Source: an uncultured Bacteroidales bacterium
GTDB lineage: Bacteria > Bacteroidota > Bacteroidia > Bacteroidales > UBA932
Reading direction: 5' to 3'
NCBI GenBank assembly: GCA_944325505.1
Contig: CALVAJ010000005.1
Location: 36,274-100,273, forward strand
Length of the DNA stretch: 64,000 nucleotides
The translations under genes were made by a program, and so were the position numbers. The stretch's first letter is position 1. Each line of letters opens with the position of its first letter. Shown in pieces: positions 17,423 through 24,881 of this stretch. The notes beneath the pieces are model-generated. The model was not told the DNA's origin, searched no databases, and worked only from the letters and a program-made list of their open reading frames with translations.

Positions 17423-18016
17423 TCATGAGAGCAACCGGAACAGCAGAAGGGTCGCGGACACTAACAGAGAAGCCTTCAATTTGGAAATCGTCCTGAAAAG
17501 AAGATTCTTGCTCGACTGGCCGTTGATTCCGAGCATTTCGGAGATCTGTTTGTGAGACAATCCCTTGACGTAATACAGATAGAGAATTTCCTTTTGACGT
17601 TTAGACAGACAGGAGACAGATTTCTCCAACCTTGCAAGTTTTTTCATCTTTTCGTCATCCGTATCATCGAAAGCGGATTCGGGAGTATCCGGATCGTATG
17701 CAAAAAAGGCATCGCCGGCTTCGAGGGAGACTGCCGGATGTTTTTTCCTGTACTCATCGAAAATCTTGTGTCTGAGCGACGAAAGCAGATAATATTTCAC
17801 GCTGTCCGTCTGTTTGAGACTGCTGCAGTTTCTGATAAGTTTCACAAACAGGTCCTGCACGGCATCAGCCACCATGTCCGCATCGCCGGTAAGTCTCATG
17901 CCATACGCTGACAGAACAGGATGATAGCGGCTGTATATTTCTTCGAATGCCCACCGGTTTCCTTCCCGGAAAAGCCGCCAGACCTGTTCGTCATCGAGTA
18001 GCTTAAGGTTATCCAT
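17423..18016 (-). CDS. ECF sigma-70 factor (Bacteroides expansion type)
   Basis: 197 residues. Region 2 includes FEEIYSRYHPVLSAYGMRL and AVQDLFVKLIRN; region 4 includes LSKRQKEILYLYYVKGLSHKQ with the HTH recognition helix (ISEMLGINGQSSKNLLFR). The pattern YGMRLTGDADMVADAVQDLF is typical of the Bacteroides ECF family paired with FecR. The extreme C-terminus is hydrophobic (LLVSATLLLFRLLS), unusual for a sigma factor and perhaps a membrane-contact tail. It should switch on PUL1 when released by FecR. First gene of the locus. Confidence 0.93.
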   Translation of the reverse strand: MDNLKLLDDEQVWRLFREGNRWAFEEIYSRYHPVLSAYGMRLTGDADMVADAVQDLFVKLIRNCSSLKQTDSVKYYLLSSLRHKIFDEYRKKHPAVSLEAGDAFFAYDPDTPESAFDDTDDEKMKKLARLEKSVSCLSKRQKEILYLYYVKGLSHKQISEMLGINGQSSKNLLFRTISKLKASLLVSATLLLFRLLS

Positions 18017-18132
18017 GTCTTCTTGCCGGTATTTTCAGGTCCAAAACCGTTCGTTTTGCCGCATTTCCTTGAATCGGGACCAAACGGGAAAACTCCGTTT
18101 TCCAGTCCGAAGTCCACCTGCTTCTTCCGATG

Positions 18133-18165
18133 CGAAGGTACGAAAATAAGTGGATTTTTCTCCAA
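18133..18165 (-). promoter_or_regulatory. Possible promoter of the PUL1 sigma-factor gene
   Basis: Minus strand: TTGG at 18165-18162, 21 nt, then TACCTTCG at 18140-18133. One mismatch in each element against TTTG/TAnnTTTG. It lies about 117 nt before the sigma start. Confidence 0.4.
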
Positions 18166-18266
18166 CTGATGTCAACTAAAAAAGACAGAGTCACGAAGAT
18201 ACTGCAGCCAAAAGAAAAACAAGTCACTGGCATTTGTTCTATTTGAATAAAAATATGACTCAGAAA

Positions 18267-18297
18267 TTTGTGTTATGCAATAAAAACATTATGTTTG
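18267..18297 (+). promoter_or_regulatory. Bacteroides-type promoter of the ATPase-GNAT pair
   Basis: TTTG at 18267-18270, exactly 19 nt, then TATGTTTG at 18290-18297: a full consensus match. The ATPase ATG (18311) follows 13 nt later. The rest of the 294-bp divergent gap (18017-18310) holds this site and the sigma-gene promoter and no further gene. Confidence 0.75.
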
Positions 18298-18310
18298 TGC
18301 TGCATAATAA

Positions 18311-19693
18311 ATGAGGTATATGAAATTCGTTGATAGAACAGATGAAACAGCACGGCTGAAAGAGACTCTTGCGAGAGAGAAATCCTCGCTGGCCGTACTG
18401 TATGGTCGCAGACGATTGGGTAAGTCAACGCTTATCAAACGGGTGTTGTCGGACACGGATGTTTATTTTCTTGCCGACCGTTCTGAAGCTCAGCACCAGA
18501 GAATATTGCTTGCTAAAATGATTGCACAAGTGTTTCCTGATTTTGATAAGTTGACATATCCGGATTGGGAGGCTATATTCCGTGCGCTCAATTATCGGGC
18601 AGACAGGCGTTTTACTCTATGCTTGGATGAATTTCCGTATCTTGTGGAGCAATCTCCCGAGCTGCCGTCCGTATTACAGAAACTTGTTGACGAGAAGCAG
18701 TTGAAGTATAATCTTGTGCTTTGCGGTTCGTCTCAAAATATGATGTACGGGCTATTCCTTGATGCCTCTGCACCTCTCTATGGCCGGGCCGATGAGATCA
18801 TGAGACTTACACCAATACGTTTACCGTATATTCTGGAGGCTTTGAACCTTAATGCGATGAGTGCCATTGAAGAGTATGCCGTATGGGGCGGTGTACCTCG
18901 TTATTGGGAGCTGAGGGAAAACAGAAACTCACTTGACGACGCATTATGGCACAACATCTTCTCTGTAAACGGCGCTCTTTACGAGGAGCCGGTAAAACTG
19001 TTTCAGGATGATGTTAAGGACATTGTCAAGACTTCGACGATAATGTCCTATATTGCTACCGGTGTAAATCGGCTTTCCGAGATTGCAGCACGATGCAATG
19101 AGCCGGCAACGAATCTGTCTCGTCCATTGAAGAAACTTATCGATCTTGGATTTCTGGAAAAAGATATCCCGTTCGGCGTTGATGAAAAGAATGCGAAAAA
19201 GAGCCTATATAAGATAGCAGACCCGTTTATGGCATTCTACTATCGGTTTGTTGTCCCTAACCGTTCTTTCATTGAACTTGGCCGTCGCTTACCGATAGAA
19301 CAGGCGTTGACCGCTCATTTCTCCGGGTATGTGGGTATGCAATGGGAAAAACTGTGTCGCGATGCCGTCACCGGAAACATTGTCAACGGAACAGTTTATG
19401 GCAAAGCAAAACGCTGGTGGGGGTCTGTTTTCAATGAGGACAAGAAACCGGAACAGGTCGAGTTCGATGTAATGGCTGAATCTCTTGATAAAAAGCATCT
19501 GCTGGTCGGGGAATGCAAATGGACAACTCAAGAGAATGGGAAACAGTTAACAGCCGAACTTCTCCGTAAAGCGAAACTGTTACCGTTTGCCCCAAAATAT
19601 ACAATAGTTCCAGTGCTGTTTCTCAGGAACACTCCGAAGGATGATATCGGAAATGTCATGTTGCCGGAAAATATAATTGAGTCTGGAATCTGA
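18311..19693 (+). CDS. AAA ATPase with DUF234/nuclease-like C-terminus
   Basis: 460 residues. Archaeal-type ATPase domain about 5-230: Walker A YGRRRLGKSTL (about 31-41) and Walker B LCLDEFPYL (about 97-105). A winged-helix segment follows (LSEIAARCNEPATNLSRPLKKLIDLGFL), then a DUF234-type C-terminal domain. There I see E384-F-D386 and, 15 residues on, GECKW with E401 and K403, the spacing of a PD-(D/E)XK nuclease site. Such proteins are scattered in archaea and bacteria and their role is unknown; defence or mobile-element function is a guess. The start could also be M4 (18320). Four bases separate it from the next gene. Confidence 0.88.
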   Translation: MRYMKFVDRTDETARLKETLAREKSSLAVLYGRRRLGKSTLIKRVLSDTDVYFLADRSEAQHQRILLAKMIAQVFPDFDKLTYPDWEAIFRALNYRADRRFTLCLDEFPYLVEQSPELPSVLQKLVDEKQLKYNLVLCGSSQNMMYGLFLDASAPLYGRADEIMRLTPIRLPYILEALNLNAMSAIEEYAVWGGVPRYWELRENRNSLDDALWHNIFSVNGALYEEPVKLFQDDVKDIVKTSTIMSYIATGVNRLSEIAARCNEPATNLSRPLKKLIDLGFLEKDIPFGVDEKNAKKSLYKIADPFMAFYYRFVVPNRSFIELGRRLPIEQALTAHFSGYVGMQWEKLCRDAVTGNIVNGTVYGKAKRWWGSVFNEDKKPEQVEFDVMAESLDKKHLLVGECKWTTQENGKQLTAELLRKAKLLPFAPKYTIVPVLFLRNTPKDDIGNVMLPENIIESGI

Positions 19694-19697
19694 CGAT

Positions 19698-20231
19698 ATG
19701 GAGAAGAATGAATATCAATTGGTTACCGAGCGGCTTACCCTGCATCCCTGGAGAGAATGGGAGGCGGACCAGGTACGGATCCTTCCTGTTGCCACCGGCA
19801 AGAAACTCTATTTGCCCCTCCTTCTTCTCGGGGATGAACAGGAATCCATGATCGACAGATACATAGATCGGGGCGAAATGTTCGTAATGCGGAACCGGGA
19901 GGATAAGCCTGTAGCCATAGCCGTAGTTACCGATGAGGGGGACGGCATACTGGAACTGAAGAATCTGGCGGTCGACCCCAGCTTCCAACGGAAAGGTTAT
20001 GGCCGGAGAATGATAGAGTATTTATGCGGACATTACAGTCACCGCTTCCACACCTTGCTTGCAGGTACCGGAGACAGCATGAAAACTTTATCTTTTTACA
20101 GGAACTGCGGCTTCAGTCATTCGCATACCGTAACTGACTTTTTCACAAAGAACTATGACCATCCGATTATTGAAGACGGCAAGACGCTGAAAGATATGGT
20201 CTATTTCAAACGGGACATCCGACCTTCCTGA
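19698..20231 (+). CDS. GNAT-family N-acetyltransferase
   Basis: 177 residues from ATG 19698, four bases after the ATPase stop; an in-frame TTG 21 nt earlier overlaps that gene and was rejected. The acetyl-CoA binding motif is LAVDPSFQRKGYGRRMIEYL (R/Q-x-x-G-x-G type), followed by LSFYRNCGFSHSHTVTDFFT near the C-terminus. It fits small cytoplasmic acetyltransferases, but the substrate is not evident. Probably co-transcribed with the ATPase gene from the promoter at 18267. Confidence 0.87.
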   Translation: MEKNEYQLVTERLTLHPWREWEADQVRILPVATGKKLYLPLLLLGDEQESMIDRYIDRGEMFVMRNREDKPVAIAVVTDEGDGILELKNLAVDPSFQRKGYGRRMIEYLCGHYSHRFHTLLAGTGDSMKTLSFYRNCGFSHSHTVTDFFTKNYDHPIIEDGKTLKDMVYFKRDIRPS

Positions 20232-20283
20232 TTGTATCCTTTATATTCGATTGATTTTAAGTAATTTGGTCTGTCATTCATTA

Positions 20284-20315
20284 GGACGGTCCCCTTCTGC
20301 GAGACGGGACCGTCC
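20284..20315. terminator. Hairpin between convergent genes
   Basis: Perfect 10-bp inverted repeat GGACGGTCCC (20284-20293) and GGGACCGTCC (20306-20315) with a 12-nt loop. It lies between the GNAT gene (plus) and the nucleotidyltransferase gene (minus). Neither side has a strong T run, so it is a weak intrinsic or bidirectional terminator. Confidence 0.55.
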
Positions 20316-20376
20316 ATATATGTCCTGGGCCAACTCATTGGTATTAACCGTTTTGCCTGCCTAATTATCGGGAAGG

Positions 20377-21204
20377 TTAATGCCGCTCTATATCCTGACA
20401 GAATTTCTCCGCCTCGGCGAGGGAGTCCGGTTTACCTACATCGATAAGGCGCAGGCCGGTCGCCGGGACGCCGTATATCGGACAGCGGTCCGCCACCTTC
20501 AGATAGAAATCCATTATCGGGAAGCGGTCACCGAAACCTTCGGAGGCAAAAAGCGGGAAGATGCGGTCGGAAATGATGTGAATGCCGGAAAAGGCAAGCA
20601 TGCGGCAGGAGGCGATGTCCAGTGAAGGATACGGGGTGCGGACTTCTCCTGTGGAGACATTGGTCCAGCCGACAAGCCTCATGTCATCATCGAACAGCAG
20701 GTACCGGCTGGTCTTGCGGTCGCTTACCAAAAGAGTGGCCAGAGCGTCAGACCGTACCTGTGACTCGAACCACCGGATATCCAGATCGGAAAGTATATCG
20801 ACATTATGGACAAGGAGCCTGCCGGCATCGGCCGGAACAGAATCCACGTCCCGGCCACAGACATATCCGGTCCCGTCAGAACCGAACCCGGAGCCTTGAC
20901 CTGCAGGCCGGCACAGATACCGCTCCGCATGGCGGATTCCTCCGCCGGTCTCTAAAAGCATGTCCCGCTCATCGGAAATATGGACATCCATCCCGAGTCC
21001 GTTCACGGATTCCAGATAGGAGACTATCATGTCCGCAAAATGATGGACGTTGACCGTCACGTCAGTGATTCCGGATGCTTTCAGCTTGGTCATGACATGC
21101 CACAGTAGGGGCTTCCCGCAGACAGGAACCAGAGCTTTGGGCATAGTGTCGGTCAGCGGCTTCAGCCTCGTGCCGAGGCCTGCGGCGAATATCATTGCTT
21201 TCAT
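20377..21204 (-). CDS. murU: Sugar-1-phosphate nucleotidyltransferase, MurU-like
   Basis: About 275 residues from ATG 21204; a longer frame upstream lies wholly inside the preceding gene. The nucleotidyltransferase signature is intact: MIFAAGLGTRLKPLTDTMPKA (start), then VNVHHFADMIVSYL, LLETGGGIRHA and LVHNVDILSDLD (metal-binding Asp), with FPIMDFYLKVADR and IDVGKPDSLAEAE near the end. This is the MurNAc/GlcNAc-1-phosphate uridylyltransferase type that works after an anomeric kinase in cell-wall recycling. Its ATG overlaps the stop of the kinase gene (ATGA), which supports a joint pathway. MurU rather than a generic NDP-sugar pyrophosphorylase is inferred from this context. Confidence 0.8.
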   Translation of the reverse strand: MKAMIFAAGLGTRLKPLTDTMPKALVPVCGKPLLWHVMTKLKASGITDVTVNVHHFADMIVSYLESVNGLGMDVHISDERDMLLETGGGIRHAERYLCRPAGQGSGFGSDGTGYVCGRDVDSVPADAGRLLVHNVDILSDLDIRWFESQVRSDALATLLVSDRKTSRYLLFDDDMRLVGWTNVSTGEVRTPYPSLDIASCRMLAFSGIHIISDRIFPLFASEGFGDRFPIMDFYLKVADRCPIYGVPATGLRLIDVGKPDSLAEAEKFCQDIERH

Positions 21205-22706
21205 AAAATCTTCTCCACTTTCTGTTCCCTGTGTACAAGACGGACCCTCACCCTCTGAATCCCGGCAAGATGCCATGCCAGGCTTTCCGCACAGTAGACC
21301 GAACGGTGCTGCCCGCCCGTACATCCGAAACTTACCGCCAGATGAGTAAAGCCCCTCTGCAGAAAACACTCCACATGAGCATCTACCAGAGCATATACAT
21401 TGTCCATAAACCTGAACACTTCTCCGTCATCCTCCAGGAACTTTATCACAGGTGCATCCATCCCCGTCAGGGATTTGTACCGGTCATATTTGCCCGGATT
21501 ATGGATCGACCTGCAGTCGAACACGTACCCCCCTCCGTTGCCGGAACCATCTTCCGGGATACCTTTTTTATAGGAAAAGCTGGTGACATCAACGGTCAGC
21601 ACAGACAGTCCCTCTCCGGCAGACACGGACATTCCGGTTTTCCGGCAAGATTTGCCTGCCGGCCTATCGTCCTCAGCCGCATCTTCAGGCAAGAATTTCA
21701 CCTTTCCTTCGTCAAACGCCCCGACAAGGCCATTGAGAACACTTTCCAGATAAGGATATTCTCCGGACGGGCCTGACAGCAGCTCCCTTATATTCTGCAT
21801 GGCCGCAGGGATGCTTTTCAGAAAATGCCCCTTCTTCTCGAAATACCCTCTGAAGCCGTATGCGCCAAGCACCTGGAGCGTACGCAACAGCACGAAAAGC
21901 CGCAGTTTCCTGTAAAATTCCTCCGTATCCGGCACAGCGTATGGAGCAAGCGCATCCAGATATGCCTTTATCATGTCTTTTTTCAGGTCTTCCGGGTATC
22001 TGGCCCTGGCCTGCCACACGAATGAAGCAAGGTCATAATACACAGGCCCTTTCATTCCTCCTTGAAAATCAATATAATAAGGTTTACCGTCCTTCACCAT
22101 CACATTGCGCGACTGGAAATCCCTGTACAGGAAAGACTCCGCAGGGACAGCCGCCGCATCGCCCACAAGCCGGTCAAAATCACCCTGCAGCCTCACTTCA
22201 TCGAACTCAAGACCTACAGCTTTAAGAAAGCAGTATTTGAAATAGTTCAGATCGAACATCACCATTTTCCCGTCAAACACGGAAGACTGGAGACAGATGC
22301 CGAAATCCAGTCCTGCAGCCCCTTCAAACTGTATTTTCGGAAGCCCCGAAACGGCGGACAGAAGCATTTCCCGGTCCCGGAGAGAGTACTCCCCTCCCCT
22401 GCGTCCGTCAGCGACATAATCAAAAAGTGAAATATCACCGAGATCCTCCTGAAGATAATACATCCCGTCTCCGCTCATCCCGTATATCTCAGGAACATTT
22501 ATCCCTTTGGAACGGAAGTGCCCCGCCATCGTACAGAATGCCATGTTTTCCCGGGCATCGGTGCCGGAAACCCCGATGGCCGAGGCCCCTCCTCCGGCCA
22601 GGCGGAAATACTGCCGGTGGCTTCCGGAAACAGGCAAAGGGAAGAAGGACTCCGGCATTGCCCCGAAGCGGGCCCTGAAAAGGTCTGATAAAATATTGTT
22701 TTCCAT
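21201..22706 (-). CDS. AmgK-like amino-sugar kinase fused to RapZ C-terminal domain
   Basis: 501 residues from ATG 22706 (MENNILSDLFRARFG); the 25-codon upstream extension runs into the divergent promoter region and was rejected. Residues about 1-345 are an aminoglycoside-phosphotransferase-type kinase: FPLPVSGSHRQYFRL nucleotide loop, catalytic loop YRDFQSRNVMV (194-204, D196) and metal site YIDFQGG (about 207-213). Residues about 365-501 match the RapZ C-terminal domain: VDVTSFSYKKGIP, VFDCRSIHNPGKYDRYKSLTG and AVSFGCTGGQHRSVYCAESL. In E. coli RapZ that domain binds glucosamine-6-phosphate and small RNA. AmgK phosphorylates MurNAc or GlcNAc at C1 for MurU, which is encoded next and coupled by ATGA. 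A linker (about 345-365) is rich in D, E and P. Confidence 0.85.
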   Translation of the reverse strand: MENNILSDLFRARFGAMPESFFPLPVSGSHRQYFRLAGGGASAIGVSGTDARENMAFCTMAGHFRSKGINVPEIYGMSGDGMYYLQEDLGDISLFDYVADGRRGGEYSLRDREMLLSAVSGLPKIQFEGAAGLDFGICLQSSVFDGKMVMFDLNYFKYCFLKAVGLEFDEVRLQGDFDRLVGDAAAVPAESFLYRDFQSRNVMVKDGKPYYIDFQGGMKGPVYYDLASFVWQARARYPEDLKKDMIKAYLDALAPYAVPDTEEFYRKLRLFVLLRTLQVLGAYGFRGYFEKKGHFLKSIPAAMQNIRELLSGPSGEYPYLESVLNGLVGAFDEGKVKFLPEDAAEDDRPAGKSCRKTGMSVSAGEGLSVLTVDVTSFSYKKGIPEDGSGNGGGYVFDCRSIHNPGKYDRYKSLTGMDAPVIKFLEDDGEVFRFMDNVYALVDAHVECFLQRGFTHLAVSFGCTGGQHRSVYCAESLAWHLAGIQRVRVRLVHREQKVEKIL

Positions 22707-22741
22707 GGCACAAAAATACAACATTGTCCGGCAAAAAAGTG

Positions 22742-22749
22742 TAACTTTG
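22742..22749 (+). promoter_or_regulatory. -7 element upstream of pncB
   Basis: TAACTTTG, matching TAnnTTTG, 21 nt before the pncB ATG. No good TTTG lies 19-21 nt upstream. In the same 64-bp divergent gap the minus strand has TATTTTTG at 22718-22711, 4 nt before the kinase ATG. Confidence 0.35.
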
Positions 22750-22770
22750 CACGGATTTAACCGAAAAGCG

Positions 22771-24255
22771 ATGCTCAACAACGCCTATTGCTCTGACAAG
22801 TACCAGTACACAATGGGAAAGTCATTCTATGACTGCGGGATGAAAGACCAGACCGCGATATTCAACCTTTTCTACCGCAAGGCACCGGAAAATAACAACT
22901 GGGCCGTGGTAAGCGGTGTGGACGAAGTCCTGGAAATGGTAGAGAACCTGGGGAACATGCCGGCGGACTTCTTCGAAAAGTTCCTTCCGGGGCCGGAGTA
23001 CGCGGAGTTCAGGGATTACCTGTCCCACATGAAGTTCACAGGGAATATCTATGCGATGAGAGAGGGCGAAATAGCTTTCCCGTCACAGCCTGTAATCATA
23101 GTCGAAGGACCGATGATAGAGGCCCAGGTGCTGGAGACGCCGATGCTGTGCATAATGAACCATCAGATGGCGGTAGCCACCAAGGCGTCAAGGGTCTGCA
23201 GGGCGACCAACAAACCTGTCAGTGAATTCGGGTCCCGACGTGCGCACGGGCCATGGGCAGCGACCTACGGAGCCAAGGCGGCAGTCATAGCCGGATGCAG
23301 CAACACCTCCAATATCCTTACAGGAGTCATGTTCGGCTGCGGTTCGACAGGAACGATGGCACACAGCTACGTCACTTCCTTCGGATGCTCGGTGGAAGGA
23401 GAGCACAAAGCGTTCGACTCCTATATAAAGACCCACAAAAACGAGCCACTTATCCTGCTCATCGACACTTACGATTCTCTTAAATGCGGCATTCTCAATG
23501 CCATGCGTGCCTATAGGGAGAACGGGATAGACGACAGCTACCGGTATGGGTACGGGATAAGGCTTGACAGCGGAGACCTGGCATACCTTTCATGCGAGTG
23601 CCGCAAGATACTGGACGAGAACGGATTCCGCAAGTGCAGGATATTCGCCACCAATTCTCTGGACGAGTATATCATCTCCGACCTCGAAAGGCAGGGTGCC
23701 TGCATCGATTCATACGGAGTGGGAGATGCGATAGCCACCAGCAAGGCCAACCCTTGTTTCGGCAATGTCTACAAGCTGGTGCAGATAGACGGACAGCCTG
23801 TGCTCAAACGTTCGGAAGACAAGGCGAAGCTCATAAACCCGGGTTTCCAGATTACCTACAGGATCACCAGGAACGACCCTGAAAAAGGGGAAATCTTCAA
23901 GGCGGACGTGACCTGCCTGCGCGGTGATGAACTTACAGAAAAAATAGAAAACGGCGAGACCTTCACCATATATGACGAGAACGACCGTTACAAGTTCAAG
24001 ACATTCGAAGCAGGTGCCTATACGGCGAAACCACTGCAGACCAAAGTGATGGACGGAGGCAAAAGATGCGTCCCGGTCCATACTCTGATGGAGAAGAAAG
24101 CATACTATGATGATACGCTGAAACATTTCAGCCCGAGCGAAAGGCGTCTGATAAACCCGCACTATTACAAAGTGGACATTTCAGACCATCTGTATGACAT
24201 GAAGATGGGCATCATCAACAGACTTGTAACGGAAATCAACAACTTCAGCCTTTGA
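22771..24255 (+). CDS. pncB: Nicotinate phosphoribosyltransferase
   Basis: 494 residues from ATG 22771 (MLNNAYCSDKYQYTMGKSFY). The frame is open far upstream, but that part overlaps the divergent kinase gene and precedes the -7 box. The family signature EFGSRRAHGPWAA is at about 151-163, with TGVMFGCGSTGTMAHS, RLDSGDLAYLS and ATNSLDEY further on, and a C-terminal region KADVTCLRGDE. The enzyme makes nicotinate mononucleotide from nicotinate and PRPP for NAD salvage in the cytoplasm. The next gene, 5 bp downstream, is a nicotinamidase, so the pair converts nicotinamide to the NAD precursor. Confidence 0.94.
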   Translation: MLNNAYCSDKYQYTMGKSFYDCGMKDQTAIFNLFYRKAPENNNWAVVSGVDEVLEMVENLGNMPADFFEKFLPGPEYAEFRDYLSHMKFTGNIYAMREGEIAFPSQPVIIVEGPMIEAQVLETPMLCIMNHQMAVATKASRVCRATNKPVSEFGSRRAHGPWAATYGAKAAVIAGCSNTSNILTGVMFGCGSTGTMAHSYVTSFGCSVEGEHKAFDSYIKTHKNEPLILLIDTYDSLKCGILNAMRAYRENGIDDSYRYGYGIRLDSGDLAYLSCECRKILDENGFRKCRIFATNSLDEYIISDLERQGACIDSYGVGDAIATSKANPCFGNVYKLVQIDGQPVLKRSEDKAKLINPGFQITYRITRNDPEKGEIFKADVTCLRGDELTEKIENGETFTIYDENDRYKFKTFEAGAYTAKPLQTKVMDGGKRCVPVHTLMEKKAYYDDTLKHFSPSERRLINPHYYKVDISDHLYDMKMGIINRLVTEINNFSL

Positions 24256-24260
24256 CAGAC

Positions 24261-24848
24261 ATGACAGATTCAGCCCTCATAATAGTGGACATGCTGTATG
24301 ACTTTATCGACGGATCACTCGCATGCCACAATTCAAAGAATGCGGTCAAAGAGACCGCCTCATTCATAGACAGGATGACAGCAGACAGGAGCGGCGACGA
24401 AAGTGAGATACTCGACACCTTCCCGATACTGTTCGTGTGCGACCACCATCCTGCAGACCATTGTTCCTTTACGGCCAACGGAGGGACATGGCCGCCGCAC
24501 TGCGTAACCGGAACACACGGAGGGGCGGTACACGAGTTGCTCCAGCCGTATATGAAGGAGGAGCTTACATTCTATAAAGGATGCGACAGGGACCGGGAGC
24601 AGTATTCGGGATTCGAAGGGGCCAACAAGGCCGGACAGTCTCTGGGTGAAATCCTGGAACTCATGGATATCAAGGACGTATATGTCTGCGGCATAGCCAC
24701 CGAATTCTGTGTCAAGGCAAGTTGCCTTGACCTCAGGAATGCCGGGTTCAATGTGCATCTGCTGTCATCCGCGCTTGCATACGTGGACGAAGCAGGACAC
24801 CATGCCACCCTCAGGGAGCTGGGTACGGCGGGAATCGATATTTTGTAA
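24261..24848 (+). CDS. pncA: Nicotinamidase (isochorismatase-like)
   Basis: 195 residues from ATG 24261 (a TTG 9 nt earlier is less likely). Triad elements are visible: LIIVDMLYDF with the catalytic Asp, and CGIATEFCVKASCLD with the catalytic Cys. The metal-binding segment is VCDHHPADH, followed by WPPHCVTGTHGG, a nicotinamidase trait. It deaminates nicotinamide to nicotinate, which the adjacent pncB product then uses. Gap to pncB is 5 bp; transcribed together. Confidence 0.93.
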   Translation: MTDSALIIVDMLYDFIDGSLACHNSKNAVKETASFIDRMTADRSGDESEILDTFPILFVCDHHPADHCSFTANGGTWPPHCVTGTHGGAVHELLQPYMKEELTFYKGCDRDREQYSGFEGANKAGQSLGEILELMDIKDVYVCGIATEFCVKASCLDLRNAGFNVHLLSSALAYVDEAGHHATLRELGTAGIDIL

Positions 24849-24872
24849 AGATAAATTATTTGTCTACCTTTG
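24842..24872 (+). promoter_or_regulatory. Bacteroides-type promoter of the porin gene
   Basis: TTTG at 24842-24845, 19 nt, TACCTTTG at 24865-24872: full consensus match. The -33 box lies within the last codons of pncA and the porin ATG (24882) follows the -7 box by only 9 nt, so the transcript should be nearly leaderless. Confidence 0.7.
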
Positions 24873-24881
24873 CAGGTTCGT

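Noticed and set aside
21205-21369. N-terminal extension of the MurU-like protein
   Set aside because: It overlaps the coding end of the kinase gene and lacks family sequence; the nucleotidyltransferase loop starts right after ATG 21204.
22507-22770. In-frame upstream extension of pncB
   Set aside because: It would overlap the start of the divergent kinase gene and contains the -7 box TAACTTTG; the family N-terminus begins at 22771.
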